DNA of 64,000 nt from Phymorhynchus buccinoides (taxonomy: Eukaryota; Mollusca; Gastropoda; Neogastropoda; Raphitomidae), in NCBI GenBank assembly GCA_017654935.2, contig CM065699.1, positions 5,721,632-5,785,631 of the forward strand. Direction: 5' to 3'. The notes beneath the pieces were generated by a model. That model had not been told where the DNA came from, made no database searches, and saw only the letters and a program-made list of their open reading frames with translations. Shown here piece after piece: positions 20,935-32,285 of this stretch (the first letter of the stretch is position 1; every line of letters starts with the position of its first letter). The position numbers were made by a program, and so were the translations under genes.

Positions 20935-22831
20935 TTAAAAATTTCTCTGTCTCTCTTTCGCTATCTCTCTTTTCTTCCAAAACACATTTCTTATTCCAGT
21001 CTTGGAATTATCAAAAATACAATGTTTACTTGTTTCGACAAGAAGTAGACGCATGGCAACGACTGTTGTATTTAATTCCTGCCTTGAAACATTCACATCT
21101 GTTGTTTTTACATTGGTCAGGGCCAGGTCCACAGTTGCACTTTTTGAATGCCTGTCCCCCACATTTTGATGTTCTGTGACGGCCGATCTCAAACTAATTT
21201 CGTTGCCACCAGCAGTTGCAAGATTTTCTGACAAAAGTTTTTCAGTAGTCAAGTTAAATTGGTTTCTGCTATAATGCCCTTTGAGAGGGCCAGCTTCCGA
21301 TGCCAGCTTGTATTGGTCTTTCTGAATGTCATGACTACAAACAACTGCAAGTAGATTTCTTGGATCACCTCTTCCCCGATCTACAAGTGGTACTGGGATT
21401 GTGACAGTGTCCCCAACACTGGCTTTTGGAAGCACCAGCCTTCTGCGCTTAACCATGCGGTCTGCCTGCTTAGCCCGGCAAATTCTCACTTTAGCTCGAA
21501 CTGATTCATGAGACGATGCCGATGGTTGAGGCGATGCTGACTGTTGAGGCGATGCTGATGGTTGAGGCAATGCTGATGTTTGAAATGATGCTGACGGTTG
21601 AGGTGCCGCCGTTTGTTGAGACGATGCAAATTGTTGAGACGCCACTGATGGTTGAGACGACACCGTTGATTGTGATGATGCCGTTGGTTGAGACCATACC
21701 AACGGTCGAGACACCACCGATGATTGAGGGGATGGTGATGGTTGAGATGCTGCCGATGGTTGAGACGATGCACGAACTGATGCATGAGACGATGTCGATG
21801 GTTGAGGCGATGCTAACTGTTGAGGCGATGCTGATGGTTCAGGCGATGCTGATGTTTGAGACGATGCTGACGGTTGAGATGATGCCAACGGTTGAGATGC
21901 CGCCGATTGTTGAGGGGATGCTGATGGTTGAGACGATGCCAACCGTTGAGACAATGTCACAGGAGATGGTTGAGTTCCTGTGTTCAGCTGATGCAGATCT
22001 TCCTCTGTTTGTAGGCGGCATATCACCTCGTCAGGCAGGGAGGAGCTTGAGAGTCCGACTCGGGGAGGAATGCCAAACAAAGCTTCATAGGGAGACCGTT
22101 GAATTCCAGCATGGTAAGATTGGTTCTTCTGAAATTGCACAAACTTGATTCCAACGGTCCAATCGACAGTGTTGTTGTCTGAAAGCCATGCCGACAACAT
22201 GTCTTTGATGTCACCATTGGCCCGCTCCACTGACCCCTGACTCTGTAGATGACGGGGTTTTCCGTGAACAAGATGAAGAGCTGGCCAAAGCTCCTTTAGT
22301 TCTGTTATAACGGATGATGTAAATTCTGATCCGTTATCAGACTGTAAAATGGATGGTGCACCAAACAGAAGGAAGATGTCTGTGAGATGAAAGGCCACTT
22401 CAGCAGCACGTTTGGAGGTGATGCTCTTGAGAATGCAGAACTTTGTGAGGTGGTCTTGATAAACATGTATCCACTTGTGGTTGTTACAAGCCATGCTTTG
22501 CATGTCGATCAGATCAACCTGACCATGAGAGTTGAACTCAGATGAGAGGATGGGCTTCACAACTATGCCATTCGCCACTGGTCTTTTCCTCTTTTTCTGG
22601 CACTCAGAACACAGACTTTTGTATGTTTCAATAGCATAGGTAGTGATATTTGCATATTTTTTCGTAAGTTCTTTGTACACGCGATCCCTGCCACCATGAC
22701 CTGTTGCCAAGTGCGCACGTCTGATGATTTCAAACGAGTCTTCGATGGGGACAAAATACAAAGGCTGTTCTTGAGTAGACTTGCGTCTGCTGATGAGTTT
22801 CTCCGAGTCCCCGCACTGCATTACTTCATAT
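20935..22831 (-). CDS. KRBA2/SCAND3-like DDE integrase, exon 2
   Basis: The acceptor CTCTCTTACAG precedes 22831. The exon completes the codon begun in exon 1 and runs to a stop at 20935. Combined product as written: 688 residues. In order: zinc-binding HHCC (H97, H102, C131, C134); DDE core (QVDLIDMQS about 160-170, SDNGSEF with D222, and E259 in GSVERANGD); a 165-residue Ser/Pro/Gln/Ala low-complexity segment from an 18-bp repeat; then SVGDTVTIPVPLVDRGRGDP, which is characteristic of the KRBA2/SCAND3 integrase group. The last 75 residues look out of frame. One base lost from the G5 run at 21156-21160 hides a cysteine-rich tail. Role: transposon strand transfer, or a domesticated DNA-binding factor. 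Confidence 0.85.
21026..21156 (-). pseudogene. Out-of-frame cysteine-rich tail of the integrase
   Basis: The frame shifted by one base from the ORF encodes a compact cysteine-rich segment (KKCNC, QCK, RCECFK and SRCH motifs in about 43 residues) ending at a TAA (21026-21028). As I recall the family, KRBA2/SCAND3-type integrases carry such a tail after the VDRGRGDP region. A homopolymer G run (C5 on +) at 21156-21160 is the likely lesion or sequencing error. Confidence 0.75.
21505..21960 (-). repeat. 18-bp coding repeat in the integrase
   Basis: About 25 degenerate units of GATGCTGATGGTTGAGGC (+), encoding SQPSAS-like hexapeptides on the minus strand. The 18-bp period preserves the frame. Confidence 0.9.
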
Positions 22832-22837
22832 CTGTAA

Positions 22838-22950
22838 GAGAGAGAGGAGTCCGATAACTCACATCATATTATCCTACTTCCACCCTAAGAGAGAGAGAGA
22901 GAGAGAGAGAGGAGTCCGATAACTCACATCATATCATCCTACTTCCACCC

Positions 22951-23004
<54 letters not shown>

Positions 23005-23101
23005 CCGATAACTCACATCATATTATCCTACTTCCACCCTAAGAGAGAGAGAGAGAGAGAGAGAGGAGTCCGATAACTCACATATTATCCTACTTCCACC
23101 C

Positions 23102-23142
<41 letters not shown>

Positions 23143-23245
23143 TCCGATAACTCACATCATATTATCCTACTTCCACCCTAAGAGAGAGAGAGAGAGAGAG
23201 AGAGAGGAGTCCGATAACTCACATCATATTATCCTACTTCCACCC

Positions 23246-23281
<36 letters not shown>

Positions 23282-23315
23282 CGATAACTCACATCATATT
23301 ATCCTACTTCCACCC

Positions 23316-23350
<35 letters not shown>

Positions 23351-23585
23351 TCCGATAACTCACATCATATTATCCTACTTCCACCCTAGAGAGAGAGAGA
23401 GAGAGAGAGAGGAGTCCGATAACTCACATCATATTATCCTACTTCCACCCTAGAGAGAGAGAGAGAGAGAGAGGAGTCCGATAACTCACATCATATTATC
23501 CTACTTCCACCCTAAGAGAGAGAGAGAGGGAGAGGGAGAGAGAGGAGTCCGATAACTCACATCATATCATCCTACTTCCACCCTA

Positions 23586-23616
<31 letters not shown>

Positions 23617-23925
23617 GAGTCCGATAACTCATCATATCATCCTACTTCCATCCTAGAGAGAGAGAGAGAGAGAGAGAGGAGTCCGATAACTCACATCATA
23701 TTATCCTACTTCCACCCTAAGAGAGAGAGAGAGAGAGAGAGGAGTCCGATAACTCACATCATATCATCCTACTTCCACCCTAAGAGAGAGAGAGAGAGAG
23801 AGAGAGGAGTCCGATAACTCACATCATATCATCCTACTTCCACCCTAAGAGAGAGAGAGAGAGAAGGAGAGAGAGAGAGAGAGAGAGTCCGATAACTCAC
23901 ATCACATATCATCCTACTTCCACCC

Positions 23926-23959
<34 letters not shown>

Positions 23960-24025
23960 TCCGATAACTCACATCATATCATCCTACTTCCGCCCTAAGA
24001 GAGAGAGAGAGAGAGAGAGAGAGAA
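22838..24025 (-). repeat. Intronic minisatellite, 17 units with embedded splice-site motifs
   Basis: A core with GAGTCCGATAACTCACATCA and CCTACTTCCACCCTA (+) alternates with (GA)n runs. CCGATAACTC occurs 17 times from 22851 to 23961, about 69 bp apart. Read in the sense of the gene (-), each unit is (CT)n-TTAG, 22 nt, then GTGAGT, so it holds an acceptor-like and a donor-like site. The true acceptor of exon 2 sits in the last partial unit (GGACTCCTCTCTCTCTTACAG). Confidence 0.95.
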
Positions 24026-24119
24026 AACGAAAGAAAGATAGAGCGAAGGGGGAAAAGAAAAAGAGAATGAAAGAAAGCATAAGAATTAGTTTGTTGAATA
24101 AGCAACAAAGTTTACTTAC

Positions 24120-24289
24120 TTCGATAACAGGTAATACTGTTGTCTGGACTTAACGGTATTCTCCTGTGAAGCATTCTTAAGGCTTTCAATGATTTCATAA
24201 TAGTCTTCCTTTGAAAGCAGATGTTTCTTGTTTTCACCATACTTTTGAAACAATAGCTCTTGATAGCGTTTCTCCATTGTGTTATCCAT
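24120..24289 (-). CDS. KRBA2/SCAND3-like DDE integrase, exon 1
   Basis: Starts at ATG 24289-24287 in a strong context (GTCACCATGG) and ends at a donor (TCGAA|GTAAGTAAAC). It encodes 56 residues plus two bases (MDNTMEKRYQELLFQKYGEN...YLLS). Splicing to 22831 yields LLSKYEVMQCGD, a smooth join matching the family's N-terminus. Read-through would stop after one codon, so splicing is required. The intron is 24119-22832, 1288 bp. Confidence 0.85.
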
Positions 24290-24588
24290 GGTGACTGACC
24301 ACAAACCACCTACTAACTCTCAAGGCACTGATGGACAGCAAAAGGGAGTCAGTGAGCAATAGTCACATTGTAGCCTATGTGTTGTCCACTAATGCTGAAC
24401 ACCTGGTAAACTCAGTTGAATCTCACTTGTGAAACAAATATTGGCAAAGCGTAAAGTGAAATATATGCTCACTGGTTAGTTTGCAAAGTTGTAAAAAGAA
24501 ATCAACCCCTGTCCTTTAAAATAAATAAATTAATTCACTGATTTACTAAAAGTCAATCAGTGAATCTGTGTAGTACATGTTCCAACAT
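24290..24588 (-). promoter_or_regulatory. Presumed 5' UTR/promoter of the integrase gene
   Basis: Lies between the start codon and the right TIR. No clear TATA box was located. Position only. Confidence 0.3.
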
Positions 24589-24721
24589 TTCAGTTATTTC
24601 ACGAAATCACTGAATATTTCAGTGAATTCATGAAATCACTGGGGGTCACACAGATTTCACTAAATCACTAAACCATTTAGGGATTTCGTGAATTCACTGA
24701 CTTCACACATTCACTGTAACA
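24589..24721. repeat. Terminal inverted repeat, 5' side of the integrase transposon
   Basis: Reverse complement partner of 20578-20710. Ends CACATTCACTGTAACA. Confidence 0.85.
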
Positions 24722-25916
24722 TATATACAGATCAAACTCTCTGTATCAGATTTCAAGTATATAGGTAGCTTTGTTTCGGCAAGGGTCAGAACTTGTTATT
24801 TTGAGCTTCTTTGTGAAGGCCTAGGTGCCAGGAACATTCATGCATCTAAACAATCTTAAATAATAAAAAGAAACTGTAAGTCATGTGGAGCTACGTGAAG
24901 TCTGTATAATAGGTGGTTCAAACATTGAGTACTTGCTCATCTGGGAAGGTTATGGTGACCTTGACATTGTAAGCACTAGCGTTTCCATGCAAAAGTAGTC
25001 TTGCTTGTGTCAACTGCCAGGCGCCACTAGTAAGCTGATTTTGGTAACTTATGACAAAGGCACTTGAGTAAAATGGGTTATCATAAATGTTATCTTTGGC
25101 GTAACGTAAGTGATGACAGGTTAATAAAGAAATGCGATAACATCACCTATAAACATGAAAGTCTGACTGCACAACGACTGGTGTGTCACAGTCAAGACCA
25201 TCCCAAATTGTGTTACAGAAGCTCAGCCGAGTCTCGTTCCCTGTGATAACATTTCATATTTGTTTTGGTCTATTCAACGTTTCAAGCATTTCTGTCGGAC
25301 AGTCGTTGCACTGTTTATTATGTTTGACATGTTTTGAAATCTTGTCCAGAGCTCTCACGCTAGACGAAGATGTTTATGTATTATCATTTCTAATGTATTC
25401 AAAGAAGAGTCACTCTTTTCACTTCTTTCTCGCGGTATCATATATGGATCTTCATCAGATTCAGTCAGTTTCTTGAAACACAACTTGTTTTGCCTGTTCA
25501 GGATGGGAAAAAAAGAACTACAGGGTGACATTTTGGAAACTGTGTTTGCACATTGTGCAGTTAAGGTGCACAATCAGATGTAGTATATATGTCAAATTGG
25601 GGCATAGGAATTGCTAAGTTTCATCCGTATGAAGTTGCAGCAAGTGAGGGAGTTCACTCAAGATAGGCCAACAAAAGTCATGTAGGCCAATGGAAGGTCA
25701 TGTAAGCCAATGAAAGTTCCAATTGGTCAATAGAAGGTCAAGTAGGTCAATAGGTCAAGGGAATGTTGGGTAGCCTTTATAAAAAAAAGTTAAATTATTG
25801 ACAGAGGTATACTAGCTTGAAGGTAATGTCCTCTAAACACGCTATGAACAGAAAGACAGGCAGAAACAATAAGAGAAATACAGAAAAACAGTTCTTGAGT
25901 TCTCTATTGTTTTCAG
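24722..25916. other. Intron of the modular gene; no gene seen
   Basis: Around 25660-25760 short imperfect repeats of GTCA[AT]GTAGGCCAATGGAAG occur. Other ORFs lack support. Confidence 0.5.
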
Positions 25917-26015
25917 ACAATTGGGGCTTGAAACAACAGCTCGCGATAGACCTCTTAGTGGATGGTCAAATGTGCGAATTAACGGATGAGGAAGACATGT
26001 CCAAAGTGGATCGAG
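25917..26015 (+). CDS. Modular gene, exon: galactose-binding domain 1, middle part
   Basis: 99 bp, acceptor TTGTTTTCAG, donor GATCGAG|GTAGGT, phase 1-1. It encodes NWGLKQQLAIDLLVDGQMCE plus LTDEEDMSKVD. Joined to the previous exon it reads KLFRTGEGNNWGLKQQLAID, which continues the strand order of an F5-8C/F-type lectin fold into the C-terminal exon 33767-33880. Both splice sites are good. It is the only exon of this gene without a nearby microsatellite. Confidence 0.7.
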
Positions 26016-26732
26016 GTAGGTATTTGTTGTCCAGTGGTTTGTTTTTGTTTTCCAATTTTTGCATTATGCATTAATTCTTCAATAACCTGTAATGCAGCTA
26101 ACTAGCCCACACCCACACCCCCTCCCTTAAAAACTCGATGCATTTCATTAAATAAGCAACAATCTGCCCCGGAAAGGGATAGGGTTACCATCAGGATTGG
26201 GTTAATTAAAATCCGTGAACATGAGGTAAGAGGATGGGAGGGGGGTCAGTCATGGTTGTCCCTCAGATCCGAGGATAACATTCTCGCTGTGCCTTCATCG
26301 GTGGATGCGCGTGTGGCTTTGTATACCAAACTCGGACGCGCACATACGATTGCAGGTGGGACATGGAACACCAGTTGACAGACATAGATGCAGCTCTGTG
26401 ACGCCACTCTTGTGCTGTTGTGAGACGCTGCCGACGATCATTGTCTGACAACAGCACTTAACTGCTCTCCTGGTCAGGGCACGCCAGCTGGTTCTGTTGG
26501 CTTCAGCAGCTTCGAGCTGACGAGGCTGAAGCCCTGCCTACTTGAGGTTGCCATTGAATCTCTTCTTGGGGTGAGCTGGCTCTGTCAAGGGCCAGTGCTC
26601 ATCATGTTAAATCATATATAACATCCTCAAGTCATGACTAAAACCTCACTACTTCAAACTGCAGTTACACTTATAAATATTGCCATCCACTCTCTTTGTT
26701 CATCTTGTGCTGTGTATATGTGTGTGCGTCTG
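26016..26732. other. Intron; no gene seen
   Basis: A GC-richer stretch at 26240-26600 looks like a mobile-element fragment but could not be assigned. Confidence 0.4.

Positions 26733-26797
<65 letters not shown>
26733..26797. repeat. (CT)n microsatellite at LINE 5' edge
   Basis: CT run directly upstream of the truncated LINE. Another lies directly after its 3' tail. Confidence 0.95.
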
Positions 26798-26798
<1 letters not shown>

Positions 26799-29596
26799 AT
26801 AGGTACAACATAGAAGGTATCTGGATTGAAATTCGCATAAAGGGTCACACACCAATTATTGTGGGATTTTTATATAGAAACCCCGATGAACGAGTGGAGT
26901 GGTTTAATCGTTTTTCATCTATGATGGACAATGTTTCCTTATCCTATACTGATATCATATTGCTTGGTGATTTAAACTTTGATTTACTCAAACCCCATGA
27001 TAACTGGAAACATATCTATGAATCTTACAATTTATCACAACTTCTTAATAATCCCACCAGAATAACACTACAGACTCAAACACTCATTGATCATATATAC
27101 GTCACTAATCCAAAGCACATTGTTGAAACTTCTGTTCCTGTCTTCGGATTAAGCGATCACTTCCCTATATGTTTAACATGGTCCAAAAAAGGCGTCAAAA
27201 TCCCTAAATGCTCTCATAGGTGTGTATCATTTCGTAGCTACAAATCCTTTAACCCTGAGCATTTCTTATACGATCTATGTACGACCGACTTTTCCACAGT
27301 GTTTCAGTACACTGACCCCAATAAAGCCCTTGAAAAATGGTATAATACCTTCATCCAAATATATGATAAACATGCCCCTTTTATAACCAAACGTGTCAAG
27401 CCTGAAGGTAAACCCCCATGGTTAAACGATAATATAAATGCGGAAAATAAAGACTCGTGAAAGCTTAGTACAAACAACTGGTAAGGACGAGGCTTTTAAA
27501 AAGCAGCAAAACAAAATAACAAATATGAAGCGAGTTGCAAAGAAAAAAGTATTTTGGTGATCTTATACAATCTAAAAAAGACTCAAAATCTATCTGGAAA
27601 GCAATTAACCAATTATCCTGTAAATCTTCAACTCATAGCGCGCCCTTGGCTAACGATCTCTCTGTTGAAGAACTCAACAATCATTTCTGTACCATAGCTG
27701 ATAAAACTATACTAGCTGACCGAACTAGTTCTAACGATCTTTTGTTACTGAAGGAGTACTGTGACTCCAAAAAACTAGGTCCTAAACTCAGTTTTCAGTA
27801 TATGGCTGTACATGAGGTGTACCAAGAATTACTTCAACTCAAGCATTCTAAATGTTGCGGCTTAGATCATATTGATAATTATATATTAAAGTTATCTGCG
27901 CCTATTATCACGGACTGTCTTACCTATATATATAACCTTTGCATTGAGAAAGGCTGTTATCCCCAATTATTTAAAGACGCGAAGGTGATACCACTATATA
28001 AATCTTGTGACCCCCAAGACCCGTCTAACTACCGACCTATATCTATTTTGTCTAACCTCTCCAAACCTCTAGAAAAGCACTTAAAGCGTAATCTTCAGAC
28101 ATACTTTACTACACATGATCTTTTCCATTGTAACCAAAGTGGCTTTAGAGAAAATCATTCCTGCCAAACAGTACTCACTAATCTAGTCGAACAGTGGCAT
28201 TCTAATATTAACAATGACCTTCTCACCGGTGTTATTTTCGTTGACTTTGCTAAAGCCTTTGATGTTATTGACCATGCCCTTCTATTAAAAAAACTATCAT
28301 TGTACGGTTTAACCCAAGATTCTATCGCCCTCGTTTCGTCCTTTCTATCTGACAGACGACAAACCGTCTCCAAAGATATTATTACATCTTCATTGCAATC
28401 AGTCTATTATGGAGTTCCCCAAGGCTCTGTCTTAGGACCTATGCTCTTCACCATTTATATAAATGACCTCCCGCTTCATCTTACTTCACCATGTGAACTT
28501 TTTGCAGACGACACCACAATCCATAAAAACGGTTATAATGCTGACTCAATTTGTTCTGAATTGCAGAGTGACATTAATAATTTAGTTGACTGGTCAGAGC
28601 AAAATCATATGGCACTACATCCCAAAAAATTTAAATTCATGTTAATCACAACAAGACAAAAGAGGTAAAACTTTAATAATCAATTAAGTGCACCAACTAT
28701 CTATGAAAAGTCTCTAGAAGAAGTTACTTCACACAAATTACTCGGCCTATACATTGACAACAACTTATCATGGTCACAACACATGCAAATACTGGCCAAG
28801 AAAATATCAAAAAAAGTATTCCAGCTTAATAGAATAAAGCACTTTTTGGATCAACATACCCGTAAACTTTTTTTCCATGCCTATATTCAGCCTGACATTG
28901 ATTATGCATCAACATGTTGGGATTCAGCTAGTAAAAACACACTCAAACACGTTGAAAGATTATATAAACGTTCTCCTAAACTCATACTCCTTAAATCGTT
29001 CTCCCTTGAAACCATTGACTATAAGGAACTCAACATTCTACCATTTGATTTGAAATGTCGACTAAACAAAGGTACCCTTATGTACAAGATCATAAATAAG
29101 TTAGTACCAAAATATCTTATTACTAAATTTAAAGTCCATGCAATTCGAAGCAAAACCAAATTAATAATGCCCCGCCCCAGAACAGATCTATATAAAGCAT
29201 CCCTTACATACTCAGGTGGTAAACTGTGGAACGACATCCATGATAATTTCAAAAATAAAACTAGCGTATCTTCCTTTCGCAAATCTTATCACAAGTACAT
29301 AATGGACAATCTTGTCCACCAGTTATGTTAATGAGTTTTACTGCAATTATCAACTTATGCCAAGATTCTTGTAAATTTTGTATGTCTCTCTGTATATCTG
29401 TTTAATGTTCCAATTTGATTCTCTGTCATTTATTTCATGTGCCAATTTTTGTTTCATTTTCTTGACTTGATTGTTTTTATGTCAATTTTGCATTGCCTGA
29501 TGCATGGTGTGAGTGTGTGAGTGAGAGGGCCAGGTGTAAAGAAGCTATTGTAGCTTATCCTTTTTACCCTCAATAAAACATTCGTATTCGTATTCG

Positions 29597-29600
<4 letters not shown>
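26798..29600 (+). mobile_element. Nearly complete EN-RT LINE, 5'-truncated
   Basis: Endonuclease C-terminal half (GDLNFDLL near 26965, LIDHIYVTN near 27086, FGLSDHFPI near 27146), then RT (YRPISILSNLSKPLEK near 28030, VDFAKAFDVIDH near 28240, GVPQGSVLGP near 28411, LFADDTT near 28498), then a C-terminal domain to 29331 (SLTYSGGKLWNDI). Only two lesions are visible: a frameshift near 27450 and an in-frame TAA at 28666-28668. The 3' end has ACCCTCAATAAAA and (ATTCGT)n, then (CT)n. This is a Jockey/CR1-superfamily non-LTR element. The copy is young but not fully coding. Confidence 0.9.
27535..29334 (+). pseudogene. LINE reverse transcriptase ORF with one in-frame stop
   Basis: A single frame runs from 27535 to TAA 29332-29334, interrupted only by TAA at 28666. 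The RT fingers-palm motifs and catalytic FADD are intact. It would copy LINE RNA at the target site. Confidence 0.85.

Positions 29601-29664
<64 letters not shown>
29601..29664. repeat. (CT)n microsatellite following LINE tail
   Basis: Directly follows (ATTCGT)n at the LINE 3' end. Confidence 0.95.
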
Positions 29665-29667
<3 letters not shown>

Positions 29668-29760
29668 ACTGTCTCTCTCTCTAAATGTGCACACGTGCAT
29701 ATGTGTATGTGTGTAATCATGCGTGGTGGCATGTGTATGTATGTATGTGTTGTGTGCGTG

Positions 29761-31272
29761 TATCGAAAGGGTTCACTCTATATATTTTGCAATGAGGCGA
29801 ATTGGCTATGTGCACCCTTCCTCTGGCTAGTCACATTTTACAAGCATTCCTCTTTAGAACACATGCACTTGGATTTGCGTTCACTGATACCAGACCAAGT
29901 CAACTGAGATATGCCCCAAATAGTGCCTTCGACGAACGCTCAAGCATCTTCAACTTTCTAGATTTCCTTCCCCCTTCACCAGTACTTCACATATGATACT
30001 AGGGAAAATTCACAAGGGGCTAAGTAAAACACTTTAGTGGGTGGGAAACCAGCCAAGCTCTACAATAGTCTTTTTTTTTGCAAAGGGGCCAAAGTAACTG
30101 CAACAGTGTGGTCACTTGCGTTGTCGCAATAACATAGGGGGGGATCGGGTACCAGTGCCTGGACAGCCAATCCAAAGTGACTTTGGTTTAGAGAGAGAGC
30201 AGTGTACCATGTGTGTTGCGTAGAAGTAAAGAGAAAGAACTGGGCACCATGTGTTTTGTGTAGAAGTAAAGAGAGAGAACAGTGTACCATGTGTGTTGTG
30301 TAGAAGTAAAGAGAGAGAGAGAACAGTGTACCATGTGTGTTGTGTAGAAGTAAAGAGAAAAGAACAAAAAGTGACTGATGATATAGGTAGTTATGTTAAA
30401 ATCTACTGTGACAGCTCTTCTCTCTGGGAGGTAAAATGAGGCAGTAGTAAGGTTATACGAGAGAGAGAAAAACAGCAACAATTATTTGCTTAATAATGTT
30501 TGCTGCTATTCTGCTTTCTGTGTCCATTTACTGATGGGGTCTTACCTGCAGCTCCAAACGGATACTTTGTGCTTGATTATTGGATCATACTGACATAATA
30601 TATAACTGTTGAATCATCTTTCACAATGTCCCAATCACTGGCTGATTTCTCACCATCCAATTTGTTGTATAATTTGGGTACACTATGCAACCCTACCCCT
30701 TTTATGATCTTCAGTAAACTAGTGTGGATAATAACAATTACAACGCTTCTGCATGTGTTCATGTTAGATTCTATCCAGGCTTCCTGGCGAAAAGTTCATC
30801 ATGTTTTCAATCTCACCAGCACTTATCCAGAGATCATTTCCGACAGGAGTCTTTACACTGGCTATGGTTTTAACAGTCACAACGGATATTGGACAATCGT
30901 AACGGTCACTTTCTTCTAACGTTCTTCTATCAAACTGAAATTCCTTGAGCCATTTGTAAACTTCTGTTTCTGACTTAGCAAGGTCTCAAAAACAATTTAT
31001 TGACATCTAATGACTTTCTTTGATTGTCTTTCCTTGAGTATAAGCACTCAAGTTCATATGTAGAAAATCTCAACCTTAAAGAGATTTTCACAGCTTGGTA
31101 TCAACGTTCACCCATGGTGGACATTTTGCTTTGATCAACGGTTATGGACCGGTGGAAAATACTAAAAATTTGCGACTTAAGAATTATGTCATGACTATTT
31201 CATGACACCATGGGTTTTTTTCTGGTGTTGCCATAATATCCACATTGCAAAAGATAAAGAGTGCCCCTCGTA
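29761..31272 (-). mobile_element. mariner-like DNA transposon, copy 2, decayed
   Basis: Homologous to 18361-19711 over its length. Right end GAGTGCCCCTCG followed by TA; the left end TCGAAAGGGTTCACTC is more diverged. Minus-strand transposase relics near 30620-30700 (LYNKLDGEKSASDWDIVKDD) and 30800-30950. It is longer than copy 1, mainly through an internal 40-bp minisatellite. Confidence 0.8.
30201..30365 (+). repeat. 40-bp minisatellite, 4 units, inside the mariner relic
   Basis: AGTGTACCATGTGTGTTG plus GTAGAAGTAAAGAGA, at 30201, 30241, 30281 and about 30324. Absent from copy 1, so it arose after insertion. Confidence 0.9.
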
Positions 31273-31499
31273 TATATTCATGCAAGTATATACAGAATAG
31301 GAACACAGCATGGGAATTTAAATACCTGGCTTTCAAGGAACCTACTCATTAAAGCCGACTTTTCTCTTATTACTCGTGACGAAATCAATGTCGAGGCTGT
31401 TCTGCCTTTCATACGCATTGCATCAGTCCATTCAATGCTTGGAGGTCAAGGATATTCACAAAGTGCTCATGTCAAGGCAATTGCGCAACAAAGATGTGT

Positions 31500-32285
31500 C
31501 CATGTAAAAACAGACACCATGTCACAGCCATTGCCATCCACAAAGCAAAACATGTAAAAATAATTGATTCATGTGCCTTCTGTCCAATGTTCATTTATTG
31601 AGCACAATTCTAAAACATAGTCCACTGTGCATTGCAATTTGTTTTCTCTTTGCTTTGTAACACCAGTATTTCTGTTTGTTTGTTTTGTTTCTAAATTGCA
31701 TTTGCATTTGCTGTGGATTTTGACCATTGTCGTATATTTGTTTTCTTGCAATTTTACTCTTAACTACTGCATGTTGTCCCTTGCATTCATTCAATTTTGG
31801 ATGAGCTTTGCTATTGTAATAAATTATTTGTCCACACTGATGCCATCCTCAAAGAAAAACATGTAAACATAAGAGATTCGCGTGTATTTTGTAATAATTT
31901 TGATTATTGAGCGCAAGCATGCTTTTATACATTCCACTTTGCACAGTGACTTGATTTTCTGTATGCTTTTTTACTCCAGTGTGTGTATTTTCTTTATTTC
32001 TTTGTTCCTGAATTGAATTTGTATTTGCTGTGGATTTTGACCACTGTGGTGGTTTTTTCTTTGCATTTGTTTATTTACTGCATTTTGTCCAGTGCATTCG
32101 TTCAATTTTGGACGGTAGCTTTGCTATTGTTACTTCAGTGTTGGTGGGTTTTTTTTTCATTTGTTGTTTCTGAATTGAATTTGTATTTGCTGTGAATTTT
32201 GACCACTGTCGTATATTTTGTTCTTGTATTTTTACTCTCAATTACTGCATTTTGTCCCTTGCATTCATTTGATTCTGGATGGTAG
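31500..32285 (+). repeat. Diverged tandem duplication, about 300-bp unit
   Basis: GCTGTGGATTTTGACCA[CT]TGT recurs near 31710 and 32027, with a close relative near 32190. GCATTCATTCAATTTTGGA-type sequence recurs near 31784, 32094 and 32263. No coding signal. Confidence 0.75.

Larger units (their letters stand above)
20578..24721 (-). mobile_element. Ginger-like DNA transposon with KRBA2/SCAND3-type integrase
   Basis: 4144 bp bounded by inverted repeats of about 133 bp (20578-20710 and 24589-24721) that begin TGTTACAGTGAATGTGTGAA and agree at roughly 93 percent. It holds one spliced minus-strand integrase gene. The combination of a retroviral-type integrase, TG...CA ends and TIRs without LTRs, gag or RT fits Ginger-type cut-and-paste transposons (family knowledge). 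I could not find a target-site duplication: TTCTT lies left and TATAT right. The arms contain reiterated AGTGATTTC-TGAAATCACT palindromes, possibly binding sites for the integrase. Confidence 0.75.

Noticed and set aside
21516..22148. 210-residue Met/Glu/Val-rich plus-strand ORF
   Set aside because: Antisense shadow of the 18-bp repeat inside the integrase exon.
22838..24025. CRISPR-like array
   Set aside because: Repeats and spacers are regular, but the spacers are (GA)n, the sequence is eukaryotic and the array is an intron.
20578..24721. LTR retrotransposon or endogenous retrovirus
   Set aside because: The integrase is retroviral-type, but there is no RT, protease or gag, and the ends are inverted, not direct, repeats.
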